Of a stretch of 64,000 bases of DNA, positions 24,278 through 33,631 are shown piece after piece; the stretch's first letter is position 1; the number at the start of each line of letters is the position of its first letter. Below the pieces are notes generated by a model. It saw nothing but the letters and a program-made list of their open reading frames with translations. It was not told the DNA's origin and did no database searches. Source of the stretch: Niveispirillum sp. SYP-B3756 (lineage in GTDB: Bacteria; Pseudomonadota; Alphaproteobacteria; Azospirillales; Azospirillaceae). Made by a program: the position numbers and the translations under genes. Location of the stretch: positions 27,741-91,740 of the forward strand of contig NZ_WIDQ01000018.1 of NCBI RefSeq assembly GCF_009495745.1. The letters run 5' to 3'.

Positions 24278-25993
24278 ATGCCTGACACGACCGTGACCAA
24301 CCCCCGCAGCAATCAGCCGGCAGACGCGCACGCCGCCGTCTATCGCTATGATGAGTTCGATAAGACCTTCATCTTTGAGCGGGTGGAGCAGTTCCGCGCC
24401 CAGGTGGAACGCCGCCTGAAGGGCGAGATCACGGAGGAAGAGTTCAAGCCGATCCGGCTGATGAACGGGCTCTACCTTCAGCTTCACGCCTATATGCTGC
24501 GGGTTGCAGTGCCCTATGGCATGTTGGACAGCACCAAGCTGCGCCGGCTGGCCCGCATTGCGCGCGTCTATGACAAGGGCTATGGCCACCTGACCACCCG
24601 GCAGAACATCCAGTTCAACTGGCCGGAACTGAAGGACATTCCCGCCATTTTGCATGAGCTGGCGGAAGTGGACATGCACGCCATCCAGACCAGCGGCAAC
24701 TGCATCCGCAATGTCACCACCGACCAGTTCTGCGGGGCGGCGGCGGATGAGCTGGTGGACCCGCGCGTCTATGCCGAAATTCTGCGGCAATGGTCCACGC
24801 TGCACCCGGAATTCACCTTCCTGCCGCGCAAGTTCAAGATCGCCATTTCCGGCGCGCCGAACGACCGCGCCGCCGTACAGATCCACGATGTCGGCCTGAT
24901 CGCCAGGAAGAACGAGGCCGGCGAGATCGGCTTCACCGTCTATGTCGGCGGCGGGCTGGGCCGCACGCCCTATCTGGGCACCAAGGCGCGGGACTTCGTG
25001 CCGGTGCCGGAAATCCTGGGCTATCTGGAAGCGGTGCTGCGCACCTATAACCAGTTGGGCCGGCGCGATAATATCTATAAGGCGCGCATCAAGATCACCG
25101 TCAATGAGATGGGGCCGGACAAGTTCATCGGCCTGATCGAAGAGGAATATGCCCGCCTGCCCCGGCAGAAATACGATCTCGACCCCGCCATTGTAGAGGC
25201 GATTGAGCAGCATTTCACCTCTCCCCCTTGGGAGAACCTGCCGGCGGTTTCAGAGAAGTTCGAAGCGGCCAAGGCAGCCGATCCGGCTTTCGCCCGCTGG
25301 ACGCGCAGCAACCTGAGCGCCCACCGGGCACCCGGTTACGCCATTGCCACCATCAGCGTGAAGCCCATCGGCGGCATCCCCGGCGATATTGAGGCCGAGC
25401 AGATGGAAGCGGTGGCCGATCTGGCCGAACGCTACAGCTTTGGGGAGTTGCGCGTCAGCCACGAGCAGAATCTGGTGCTGGCCCATGTCAAACAAGATGA
25501 CCTGTATGATCTGTGGCTGGGGCTGGACAAGGTGGGGCTGGGCACGGCCAATGCCGGCCTGATCTCCGACATCATCGCCTGCCCCGGCCTGGATTATTGC
25601 GCCCTGGCCAATACGCGCTCCATCCCCATCGCGCAGGAAATTTCCGAACGCTTTGCCGATCTGGACCGCCAGCATGATCTGGGTGAGCTGAAGATCAAGA
25701 TCAGCGGCTGCATCAATGCCTGCGGCCATCACCATGTCGGCCATATCGGCATTCTGGGTGTGGACAAGAAGGGCGAGGAATTCTTCCAGATCCTGCTGGG
25801 TGGCGATGCCACCAACACGGCAGCCCTGGCGGAGATTGTCGGCCCCGGCTTCTCCTATGACGAGATCGTCAATGCGGTGGAAACCGTGGTGTCCACCTTT
25901 GTCGGCCTGCGTCAGCAGGGCGAACGCTTCATCGATACCTTGGCCCGTACCGGCCACGCCCCGTTCAAGGAGGCCCTCTATGCCCGTGCTTGA
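24278..25993 (+). CDS. cysI: Sulfite reductase haemoprotein (nitrite/sulfite reductase family)
   Basis: A 571-residue siroheme / [4Fe-4S] reductase that takes sulfite to sulfide with six electrons. Two ferredoxin-like half domains and siroheme-binding regions are seen (YGHLTTRQNIQFNW, SGNCIRNVTTDQFCG, PRKFKIAISG). The cluster cysteines are in ACPGLDYCALA (C-x5-C, about residues 437-443) and SGCINACGHHH (C-x3-C, about 478-482). The protein could in principle be a nitrite reductase, but the cysG/cysH/cysDNC context argues for sulfite. No CysJ partner is seen; reduced ferredoxin from the neighbouring Fpr is a plausible donor. Confidence 0.93.
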   Translation: MPDTTVTNPRSNQPADAHAAVYRYDEFDKTFIFERVEQFRAQVERRLKGEITEEEFKPIRLMNGLYLQLHAYMLRVAVPYGMLDSTKLRRLARIARVYDKGYGHLTTRQNIQFNWPELKDIPAILHELAEVDMHAIQTSGNCIRNVTTDQFCGAAADELVDPRVYAEILRQWSTLHPEFTFLPRKFKIAISGAPNDRAAVQIHDVGLIARKNEAGEIGFTVYVGGGLGRTPYLGTKARDFVPVPEILGYLEAVLRTYNQLGRRDNIYKARIKITVNEMGPDKFIGLIEEEYARLPRQKYDLDPAIVEAIEQHFTSPPWENLPAVSEKFEAAKAADPAFARWTRSNLSAHRAPGYAIATISVKPIGGIPGDIEAEQMEAVADLAERYSFGELRVSHEQNLVLAHVKQDDLYDLWLGLDKVGLGTANAGLISDIIACPGLDYCALANTRSIPIAQEISERFADLDRQHDLGELKIKISGCINACGHHHVGHIGILGVDKKGEEFFQILLGGDATNTAALAEIVGPGFSYDEIVNAVETVVSTFVGLRQQGERFIDTLARTGHAPFKEALYARA

Positions 25994-26489
25994 TCATGGT
26001 CGTGAGATCGAAGACCGCTGGACCGATCTGGCCGATGATGCGGCCTTGCCCGCCGAAGGTGGGGTGATCGTCTCTCTGGAGCGCTGGCGGGCGGAGCGTG
26101 ATGCGCTGATCGCCCGTGGCCAGCCGGTGGGCGTGCGGCTGAAATCCAATCAGTTGGCCACGGAACTGGCGGATGATCTGGCGCATCTGGGTGTGGTGGC
26201 GCTGGAATTCCCCAAATTCCGCGATGGCCGCGCCTTTTCCGCCGCCCGCGAGCTGCGGGAGCGGTTTGGCTATAAGGGCGAAATCCGCGCCTTCGGCCAT
26301 ATCATCCCCGACCAGTATCAGTTCCTGACCCGGTTGGGCGTGAATACGGTGGTGGTGCCGGCCGATCGCCTCGGCCCCGCCTGGGCCCATGCGCTGACCG
26401 AGATTTCCATCGCCTATCAGCCGGCCTTGCAGGATCACGGCACCGTGTCGCTGCTGCGCCGGCATCTGAAACCAGAGGTGCAGGGATGA
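25980..26489 (+). CDS. DUF934 family protein of the sulfate-assimilation operon
   Basis: A 169-residue protein with the DUF934 core VALEFPKFRDGRAFSAARELRERFGYKGEIRAFGHIIPDQYQFLTRLGVN. The family sits next to cysI and cysH throughout proteobacteria; its function is unproven, with a role in sulfite reductase assembly or electron transfer suggested only by context. The start overlaps the end of cysI by 14 bases and has a perfect AGGAGG 8 bases before it, inside cysI. Its stop overlaps the cysH start (ATGA). Confidence 0.9.
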   Translation: MPVLDHGREIEDRWTDLADDAALPAEGGVIVSLERWRAERDALIARGQPVGVRLKSNQLATELADDLAHLGVVALEFPKFRDGRAFSAARELRERFGYKGEIRAFGHIIPDQYQFLTRLGVNTVVVPADRLGPAWAHALTEISIAYQPALQDHGTVSLLRRHLKPEVQG

Positions 26490-27199
26490 GCATGAAAGCG
26501 CTGGCCGCGAAGGCGCGCGATTTGACCGCCGCCTATGGCCATCTGGAAGGCGAGGCGCTGCTGCGCCCGCTGATCGAAGAGGTTTTTAAGGGCAAGCTGG
26601 CGCTGGTGTCGTCCTTCGGGACGGAATCGGCGGTGCTGCTGCACCAGATCGCGCAGATCGACCCGTCGCTGCCGGTGCTGTTCGTCAATACCCGCAAGCT
26701 GTTCGGGGAAACGCTGCGTTACCGCCGCACCCTGGAACAGCGCTTGGGCCTGACCGGTATCCGCGAACTGTCACCGACCCCGGAAGCGGAGACGGAGCAT
26801 GACAGGGATGGGATGCTCTGGCGTACCAACAATCTGGCCTGCTGTGACTTCCGCAAGGTGAAGGTGCTAGATGCCGGGCTGGCCCCATTTGATGCCTGGA
26901 TCACCGGTCGCAAGCGCTATCAGGCGACCACCCGCGTCGAACTGCCCTTGTTCGAGGCGGCGGACGGCCGGATCAAAGTGAACCCACTGGCCGGCTGGGA
27001 CCGGACGGATGTGGAAACCTATCTGGACCGGTACGACCTGCCCCGGCATCCGCTGGAGGAGGATGGTTACCTCTCCATCGGCTGTATGCCCTGTACCGAC
27101 CGGGTCGCCCCCGGTGAAGACATTCGAGCCGGCCGCTGGCGCGGTCAAGAAAAGACGGAATGCGGAATCCACCTGCCGCTTTCGCCGATTAACAGCTAA
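26486..27199 (+). CDS. cysH: Adenylylsulfate (APS) reductase, thioredoxin-dependent, [4Fe-4S] type
   Basis: A 237-residue CysH that reduces activated sulfate to sulfite. It carries the four cluster cysteines of APS-reducing enzymes (CC in NNLACCDFRK near residue 118, and C-x2-C in SIGCMPCTDR near 200) and the catalytic Cys in the C-terminal TECGIHL near 225. The PP-loop region is SSFGTESAVLLH. The extra Cys pairs show that it uses APS rather than only PAPS, even though the following CysNC also makes PAPS. ATGA overlap with the DUF934 gene implies translational coupling. Confidence 0.93.
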   Translation: MSMKALAAKARDLTAAYGHLEGEALLRPLIEEVFKGKLALVSSFGTESAVLLHQIAQIDPSLPVLFVNTRKLFGETLRYRRTLEQRLGLTGIRELSPTPEAETEHDRDGMLWRTNNLACCDFRKVKVLDAGLAPFDAWITGRKRYQATTRVELPLFEAADGRIKVNPLAGWDRTDVETYLDRYDLPRHPLEEDGYLSIGCMPCTDRVAPGEDIRAGRWRGQEKTECGIHLPLSPINS

Positions 27200-27216
27200 G
27201 GGGTGGGAGCCTCCAA

Positions 27217-28035
27217 ATGAGCAGCCTCGACCAACAGCATCTCGACCATCTCGACCAACTGGAAGCCCAGAGCATCTTCATCCTGCGCGAGGCGCGCGTG
27301 CGCCTGAAGCGGCTGGGTCTGCTCTGGTCGCTGGGCAAGGACAGCAATGTCCTGATCTGGCTGTGCCGCAAGGCCTTTTTGGGCGAGCTTCCCTTCCCGG
27401 TGGCGCATCTGGATACCGGTCTGGAATTCCCGGAATCCTATGAGTTCCGCGACCGGTACAGCCAGGAATGGGGCCTGAACCTGATCAAGGATGAGTGCCC
27501 GCCGATTGAGATGACGGACCCGACCCTGCCGCCCGGCACCCGTATCGCTGCGCGCAAGTCGCTGGGTCTGGCGGCCGCATTGGAAAAATACCAGTTTGAC
27601 GGGCTGATCACCGGTATCCGCCGCGACGAACAGGCTACCCGCGCCAAGGAACGTATTTTCAGCCCGCGCGGGCTGGACGGTTCCTGGCAGGCGGCCAACC
27701 AGCCGCCGGAGTTCTGGGACCAGTTCACCATTGAACGCGCGCCGGGCACCCATATGCGCGTGCATCCGCTGCTGGCCTGGACCGAACTGGATGTCTGGCG
27801 CTACATCCAGCGGGAGGAAATCCCCCTGGTGCCGCTCTATTTCGCCAAGGATGGCAAGCGCTTCCGCTCGCTGGGCGAAATCGGCATCACCTTCCCGGTG
27901 GATAGCCATGCCAGCACCATCGAGGAAATCATCGAGGAGCTGGAGAATACCCGCACGCCTGAACGCGCCGGCCGGTCCATGGACCATGAGGCCGAAGACG
28001 CGTTTGAGCGCCTGCGCACCACCGGTTACCTGTAA
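27217..28035 (+). CDS. cysD: Sulfate adenylyltransferase subunit 2
   Basis: A 272-residue CysD, the catalytic small subunit of ATP sulfurylase. The PP-loop appears as LLWSLGKDSNVLIWL (about residues 35-49), followed by PVAHLDTGLEFPESYEFRD, GIRRDEQATRAKERIFS and the C-terminal SMDHEAEDAFERLRTTGYL, all typical. It forms APS from ATP and sulfate with the GTPase CysN. AGGGGTGGGAG lies upstream of the ATG, 17 bases after cysH. Confidence 0.95.
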   Translation: MSSLDQQHLDHLDQLEAQSIFILREARVRLKRLGLLWSLGKDSNVLIWLCRKAFLGELPFPVAHLDTGLEFPESYEFRDRYSQEWGLNLIKDECPPIEMTDPTLPPGTRIAARKSLGLAAALEKYQFDGLITGIRRDEQATRAKERIFSPRGLDGSWQAANQPPEFWDQFTIERAPGTHMRVHPLLAWTELDVWRYIQREEIPLVPLYFAKDGKRFRSLGEIGITFPVDSHASTIEEIIEELENTRTPERAGRSMDHEAEDAFERLRTTGYL

Positions 28036-28059
28036 GCCTTAGCGGAAAAGAGCAAGATC

Positions 28060-29985
28060 ATGGCACCCGCCGCTACCTTGGCCGCCCCGCGCGCCGAAGC
28101 CCCGGTCCTGGCCCCCCGCAAGGCCCAGGCCCCCTATCCGATCGTGATCGTCGGCCATGTCGACCATGGCAAATCCACCCTGATCGGCCGTTTGCTGCAT
28201 GATACGGACAGCCTGCCGGAAGGCCGTCTGGCCGAATTGCAGAAGGTTTCCAGCCAGCGCGGGCTGGAACTGGAATGGTCCTTCCTGCTGGACGCCTTGC
28301 AGATCGAACGAGACCAGGGCATCACCCTGGACACCACCCGCATCTGGTTCAAGACCGCCAAGCGCCCCTATGTGATCATCGATGCGCCGGGCCACCGCGA
28401 ATTCCTGCGCAACATGGTGACCGGTGCATCCGGAGCCGATGCCGCCGTGCTGGTGACGGATGCCGAACGCGGCGTGTCGGAACAGACCCGCCGCCATGCC
28501 TATCTGCTGTCGCTGCTGGGCGTCACCAAGGTCATCATCGCCGTCAACAAGATGGACCTGATGGGCCATGCGGAGGCGGCCTGGCAGGCGGTGAAGGACG
28601 AGGTGTCCGCCTATCTCGCCAAGCTGGGGATGCAGCCGCTGTACGTCATCCCGCTGTCGGCGCGCCATGGCGACAATATCGCCACGCGCAGCCAGCAGAT
28701 GGGCTGGTACCAGGGGCCGACCCTGCTGGAAGCGCTGGATTTGCTGACCCCGCCGGCAGGCCGGGCCGATGCCACCTTCCGGATGCCGATCCAGGACGTG
28801 TATCGCCGCGGCGACCGCCGCATGGCGGTTGGCCGGATCGAGACGGGCCGTATCCGCCTGGGTGACAAGGTGGAAATTGCGCCCACCGGCCAGCCAGCCA
28901 CGGTGGCCAGCATCGATACCGGTCGCGGTGACGGTGAGCAGTTCGCCCGCGCCGGCCAGTCCGCCGCCATCTCCTTCATTGAAGATGCGGCCCTGGCGCG
29001 TGGCCAGATCATCGCCCCTGCCGGCCATATGCCGCATCTGGCCCTGGCGCTCCGCGTGCGGGCCTTCTGGCTGGATAGCGAGCCGCTGGTCGTCGGTTCC
29101 CGCCTGACCCTGCGCCTGACCACGGCTGAACATGCCGTGGTGGTGGAGAAGTTCGAACGCATCGTCGATGTGGAAAACCTCAACGATGCCGACAGCCAGG
29201 AGTTGGGCCAGGGTGGCATCGCGGAGATCGTGCTGCGCAGTGCGGCCCCCATCGCCTTTGACCCCCATACCGATCTGCCGATCACCGGCCGCGCCGGTCT
29301 CGCCCGTGGCACCCGCATCGTCGGCGGGGCCGTGGTGCTGGGGGCGGCGGAGAATGCCGGCAGCGTCAAGGGCCCGGTGACGGCGGTTGACAGCTCCGTT
29401 GACCGTGTGGCGTTCGAAGCGCGCAACGGCCATCGCGGTGGCGTGCTGTGGCTGTCCGGCCTGTCGGGTGCCGGCAAGTCCACCGTGGCCATGGGGGCCC
29501 AACGCCGCCTGTTTGATGATGGCTGGCGCGTGCTGGTGCTGGATGGCGACAATCTGCGCAAGGGGCTGAACAAGGATCTCGGCTTCAGCCCCGCCGAACG
29601 GCTGGAAAATGTCCGCCGCGTGGCCGAAGTGGCCAAGCTGATGGCGGAAAATGGCAGCGTCGTGCTGGTCAGCCTGATCTCCCCCACCGCCGAACTGCGC
29701 GAGCTGGCGCGGTCCATCGTCGGGGACGGGTTCCATGAAGTATGGGTGAAGGCCGACGTCAATACCTGCGCCCAGCGTGACCCCAAGGGCCTGTATGCCG
29801 CCGCCCGCGACGGCAAGATCGCCCAGTTCACCGGCGTGTCGGCCCCGTTCGAAGCCCCCGCCAGCCCCGATCTGGTGCTGGATACGGCGGAATTCGACAT
29901 ACCCACCACCACCGAACTGCTGATCGCCCATATCCGCCGCAACCTGGCGCTTGATCAGGCCGACGGTCACGCGGTGGGTATTTAA
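28060..29985 (+). CDS. cysNC: Bifunctional sulfate adenylyltransferase subunit 1 / APS kinase
   Basis: A 641-residue fusion. Residues 27-450 are the EF-Tu-like GTPase CysN (G1 [11 protein letters not shown]3 DAPGH, G4 NKMD) that drives APS formation with CysD. Residues 455-641 are APS kinase CysC (Walker [10 protein letters not shown] near 466, [32 protein letters not shown]) making PAPS. This fused form is common in alphaproteobacteria (NodQ type). It is the last gene of the operon and is followed by a strong terminator. Confidence 0.95.
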   Translation: MAPAATLAAPRAEAPVLAPRKAQAPYPIVIVGHVDHGKSTLIGRLLHDTDSLPEGRLAELQKVSSQRGLELEWSFLLDALQIERDQGITLDTTRIWFKTAKRPYVIIDAPGHREFLRNMVTGASGADAAVLVTDAERGVSEQTRRHAYLLSLLGVTKVIIAVNKMDLMGHAEAAWQAVKDEVSAYLAKLGMQPLYVIPLSARHGDNIATRSQQMGWYQGPTLLEALDLLTPPAGRADATFRMPIQDVYRRGDRRMAVGRIETGRIRLGDKVEIAPTGQPATVASIDTGRGDGEQFARAGQSAAISFIEDAALARGQIIAPAGHMPHLALALRVRAFWLDSEPLVVGSRLTLRLTTAEHAVVVEKFERIVDVENLNDADSQELGQGGIAEIVLRSAAPIAFDPHTDLPITGRAGLARGTRIVGGAVVLGAAENAGSVKGPVTAVDSSVDRVAFEARNGHRGGVLWLSGLSGAGKSTVAMGAQRRLFDDGWRVLVLDGDNLRKGLNKDLGFSPAERLENVRRVAEVAKLMAENGSVVLVSLISPTAELRELARSIVGDGFHEVWVKADVNTCAQRDPKGLYAAARDGKIAQFTGVSAPFEAPASPDLVLDTAEFDIPTTTELLIAHIRRNLALDQADGHAVGI

Positions 29986-29993
29986 ATGTGACA

Positions 29994-30023
29994 GGGGCGG
30001 CCGGCACGGGCCGCCCCTTTTTT
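29994..30023 (+). terminator. Terminator of the sulfate-assimilation operon
   Basis: GGGGCGGCC pairs with GGCCGCCCC around a 6-base loop (29994-30017), followed by TTTTTT. It lies 9 bases after the cysNC stop, and just before the stop codon of the opposing gene. Confidence 0.88.
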
Positions 30024-33000
30024 ATGCTGACGCCGCCGCAGCAGTGGCCGCATCATCGGCGACCACCACCCGGTCGCGCCCCTGCTGCTTGGCAACATAA
30101 AGCGCGGCATCAGCCCGGCTCAGCAGGTGGGCAACGTCCCCATCGGCGGCCTGGAAACTGGCCACCCCCAGGCTGGCCGTCAGCCGCACGGCCAGCCCTT
30201 CATGGCTGATCGGCAGATCACTGATCACCCGCCGCAGCCGTTCCGCCAGTTCCCGCGCCACCTCTACCGGGGTTTCCGGCAGCAGTACGGCCACTTCCTC
30301 CCCGCCATAGCGCGCCACCCGATCGGTGGAGCGCACCGCCTTCAGCAGACGGCGCGCTGCTTCCTGCAAGGCGACATCGCCCATGGCATGGCCATGCGTA
30401 TCATTGATGCGCTTGAAATGGTCCAGATCAATCAGCAGCAGGCTGAGCGGACGGGCATAGCGGGAAGCGCGGTCAATCTCCGCCTGGGCCAGTTCATCGA
30501 ACCGCCGCCGGTTCAGCAGACCGGTCAGCGGGTCGGTGCTGGCCAGCCGCTGCAGCTCGGCATTGGCCTCCATCAGGTCGCGGGTGCGTTCCGCCACCAC
30601 CGATTCCAGGCGCCGGCGCTGGTGGCGCAAGGCCGCCGTGCGGGCCTGCACCAGCAGGGCCACCAGCCCCAGCCCCAACAGGAGGGCTGCCGCCCTTGCC
30701 CACAGGGTCTGATACCAGGCCGGCAGCACCTTCACCGCCAGGGAACGGATGCTGGCCCCCCATTGCCCATCCTTATTGGTGGCCCGCAGCCGCAGCACAT
30801 AATCACCGGGTGGCAGGTTGGTATAGGTGGCCGTCCGGCTCAAGGCATCCGCCTGGACCCAGCCTTCATCAAAGCCGCTGAGATGATAGGCATAATGCAC
30901 CGAGTCCGGTCCGGCAAAATCCAACGCCGCAAAGGACAGGGCCAGCGTGCGGCTGTGCGGCGGCAGCGTCACCTGGGTCGGGCTGGTAGGCGGGCGCCCG
31001 TTGACTGCACTGACGGCATTATTCAGGGCCCCGGACGGCACCGGGCGATTGTCGATCCGCATATCCGTCACCACCAGCGGCGGCTGATAGGTCCAGTCGC
31101 GCAGCCAGGCCGGCCGCACGATGCTGAGCCCCTCCCGCCCGCCGAACAGCAGGGCGCCATCCGGCAGGGCGACGGCGACGGCCATGCTGGCCCCATGCAC
31201 CCCAACCCCATCATCCAGATCAAAGGCCCGCACGCTGAGGGTTTCCGGATCGATGCGGGCCAGCCCGCCTTCCGTATTGGCCCAGATGCGGCCATCGGCG
31301 TCCTGCACCAGGGCATGGACACTGTCGCCGGGCAGGCCGGTGCGGCTGTTGACCTGATGGAAACGGAAATGCCCTGCACCGGCGTTTTTATCCTGAACGC
31401 TGATGCCGCCGCCCAGCGTACCCACCCAGAGCTGTCCGTTCCGATCATAAAGCAGGGCGGTGATAAAATTATGCGCCAGCGACCGCAGATCCCATGACCG
31501 GTTCTGCACCCGCCGCAGCCGGCCCTCGCTGGTATCCAGCAGGTGCAGGCCATTATGGGTGCCCACCCAGATGGCCCCGCCGGGAGCCGCCGCCAGCACG
31601 CGTACCCGATCATCCGACAGGCTGCCTTCATCATCGGGATCATGACGAAAGCGGGTGACGGCGCCGCTGGCCGGTTCGTAGCGGATCAAGCCATCGCTGG
31701 CCAGCCACAGGGCACCCTCCACCGGCAGGATGGCATAAACCGGCAGCAGGTCCAGGCCGGCCGGCAGGGGCACCCGCTCCACCCGCCCAGCCTGGCGGTT
31801 ATAGCGGACCAACCCCAGCAGGGTGCCGATCCAGACATCGCCGGCCGCATCCTGCGCCAGGGAAAGCACCGTGGCACGTGGCAGTGCGGCAGCGTTGCCG
31901 GTGCCCGGCAGCAACAAGGCATTGCGACCGCTGGCCGGGTCCAGCCGTTCAATGCCCTGCCCTTCCAACCCCAGCCAGACTTCCCCCTCGCGGGTGGTTA
32001 AGGCGGAGCGCACCAGCGCCTGCCGGGGGACGCCGGACGGCCCTGGTAGATAGAAGACCGAGAGAATGCCGGTATTGGCAGGATTATGCACATTCAACCC
32101 GCTACCCCAGGTGGCAACCCAGATCAGCCCGGCCCGATCGCGCAGCATCATATGAACCGCATCACCGCTAAGGCTGGTGCCCAGCGCCGGATCGTGGCGG
32201 ATGGGCCGCACCATGCCCGTCGCCTCCTCCAGTTCCAGCAGACCGCCAGGGCTGGTCGCCATCCAGATGCGTCGGCGGGAATCGCCCCCCGCGACGGGTG
32301 GCAAATCCTGGAGCGCCTGGATCACATGGTGGTCTGCCATCTGATCCGTTGCCAGCCGGACATCATAAAGGCGCACCGTCTGGTGCAGCAGATCATGGCA
32401 GAGCACAAAACCCGATCGGGTGGCCACCCATAACCGGCCCTGGCCATCGCTGAACAGGGCAGAGATGGCGGCATCCTCGGGAAGCCCCGCCTGTCGCAAC
32501 AGGGCCCCGGCATCTTGAAACACAGGATCAGCGGGCGTCCGCCGCCGCAGGCCACGGCTGGTACCAATCCACAGCACACCATCATGATCAACCTGAAGGG
32601 CCGTTACATCGATGCCCGCCCCGGCCGTCACGGGCACTGGCCCGTCCAGGGGAACGGTTTGCAGCACGCCGCTGTCAGGGTTCATCCGAACCAGGCCGGC
32701 ACGCGTGGCCAGCCATAAATCCCCCTGGAAATCCTCTGCGATGCGCTCCACCGGCACCTCGCCCCGGCCACCGGCATGGACGGCGTAGCGCGCGAAGCCG
32801 CCCGTATCCGGCACATAGCGGACAAGGCCGCCCGTATTCGTGGCCACCCACAGCCGCCCCACCCTGTCCACATGCAGGGCGTTGACATAGCCATCGGGCA
32901 GGGAGGCCGGGTCACGCGGATCGGGCTGGAACAGGGTGAAACGATAGCCATCATAACGGGCCAGCCCCACGGGCGTACCCACCCAGATGAATCCCGCCCC

Positions 33001-33228
33001 ATCCTGGGCAATGGCGGTAACGATATCGCCGGGCAGGCCGCGGTCCCGCCCCAGGCGCTGGAACATCACGGCCGACTGATCTTCCCAATAGCGCTCAGAC
33101 GCCGGTGCCGCCATTGATCCGCCCGCCAGCAGCAGGCAAGCCGACAGCACCAGCCAGGCCCGGTATCCTAACCAGCGCCTGAACCCTGCCAGAACGTTAA
33201 AGATCAATGCCTTGGTTTTTCTTTTCAT
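30022..33228 (-). CDS. Membrane diguanylate cyclase with two-component-type beta-propeller sensor
   Basis: A 1068-residue sensor enzyme that should make cyclic di-GMP. A signal anchor (residues 15-40, WLVLSACLLLAGGSMAAPA) is followed by many Reg_prop propeller blades (GAGFIWVGTPVGLARYDG, GRLWVATNTGGLVRY, DGVLWIGTSRGLRRR), a Y_Y_Y domain near 800-880 (FAGPDSVHYAYHLSGFDEGW), one membrane span (AAALLLGLGLVALLVQ), a short coiled coil and a C-terminal GGDEF domain: LTGLLNRRRFDELAQAEIDRA, LLLIDLDHFKRINDTHGHAMGD and RYGGEEVAVLLPET. The signature is GGEEV rather than GGEEF, with an RSTD inhibitory site. The start at 33228 gives the signal anchor; the open frame reaches 33543. Ligand unknown. Confidence 0.88.
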   Translation of the reverse strand: MKRKTKALIFNVLAGFRRWLGYRAWLVLSACLLLAGGSMAAPASERYWEDQSAVMFQRLGRDRGLPGDIVTAIAQDGAGFIWVGTPVGLARYDGYRFTLFQPDPRDPASLPDGYVNALHVDRVGRLWVATNTGGLVRYVPDTGGFARYAVHAGGRGEVPVERIAEDFQGDLWLATRAGLVRMNPDSGVLQTVPLDGPVPVTAGAGIDVTALQVDHDGVLWIGTSRGLRRRTPADPVFQDAGALLRQAGLPEDAAISALFSDGQGRLWVATRSGFVLCHDLLHQTVRLYDVRLATDQMADHHVIQALQDLPPVAGGDSRRRIWMATSPGGLLELEEATGMVRPIRHDPALGTSLSGDAVHMMLRDRAGLIWVATWGSGLNVHNPANTGILSVFYLPGPSGVPRQALVRSALTTREGEVWLGLEGQGIERLDPASGRNALLLPGTGNAAALPRATVLSLAQDAAGDVWIGTLLGLVRYNRQAGRVERVPLPAGLDLLPVYAILPVEGALWLASDGLIRYEPASGAVTRFRHDPDDEGSLSDDRVRVLAAAPGGAIWVGTHNGLHLLDTSEGRLRRVQNRSWDLRSLAHNFITALLYDRNGQLWVGTLGGGISVQDKNAGAGHFRFHQVNSRTGLPGDSVHALVQDADGRIWANTEGGLARIDPETLSVRAFDLDDGVGVHGASMAVAVALPDGALLFGGREGLSIVRPAWLRDWTYQPPLVVTDMRIDNRPVPSGALNNAVSAVNGRPPTSPTQVTLPPHSRTLALSFAALDFAGPDSVHYAYHLSGFDEGWVQADALSRTATYTNLPPGDYVLRLRATNKDGQWGASIRSLAVKVLPAWYQTLWARAAALLLGLGLVALLVQARTAALRHQRRRLESVVAERTRDLMEANAELQRLASTDPLTGLLNRRRFDELAQAEIDRASRYARPLSLLLIDLDHFKRINDTHGHAMGDVALQEAARRLLKAVRSTDRVARYGGEEVAVLLPETPVEVARELAERLRRVISDLPISHEGLAVRLTASLGVASFQAADGDVAHLLSRADAALYVAKQQGRDRVVVADDAATAAAASA

Positions 33229-33631
33229 CTCTTGCGCATACCGCCCCCGCGCACAGGCAGCCATGAATGAAGGATCGTCCTGTACGTTGCTGATAGCTGA
33301 TGGCGTGACCGGATTTTTTTGGAACATACAAAGAAAATCATACTGAGTTATTAAAGAAGCCGTCCAAAGCGGCCTATGGTGGCATGTGGCGACGCTGCAA
33401 AATTCCAGCACCCGTGTTATGCTAAACCGTGATGGACAGAACTCATCGCGGTTTGGTATGGCGGCGACCGCTACCGCGCGGCACGTGCCGCGTGAAGCCA
33501 AGCCGCCGGATGGCGGCGCTGGCGATTGAGGGCCTTGATCCAAACCAGTAGGTTCTGATCAAGGCAACGAAATATGGTCCAGTTGCCGTTTTGGAATAAA
33601 GGCCGCCCGTTGCCGGCGGGTGGATCAAACG
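33229..33631. other. Intergenic region between two divergent cyclase genes
   Basis: This 403-base region must hold both promoters. The right part (33424-33565) is a copy of the modular hairpin repeat, leaving about 195 bases on the sensor side. No gene is seen in it. Confidence 0.5.
33424..33565. repeat. Modular multi-hairpin repeat, copy 3
   Basis: Order of parts: imperfect stem AAACCGTGATG/CATCGCGGTTT (33424-33454), GGCGGCGACCGC, stem CGCGGCACGTGCCGCG, conserved GTGAAGCCAAGC, stem CGCC-GGATG-GCGG, conserved TGGCGATTGAGGG, and a last stem GCCTTGATC/GATCAAGGC (33532-33565). Unlike the other copies it lies between divergent genes, so it is not simply a terminator. Confidence 0.7.
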
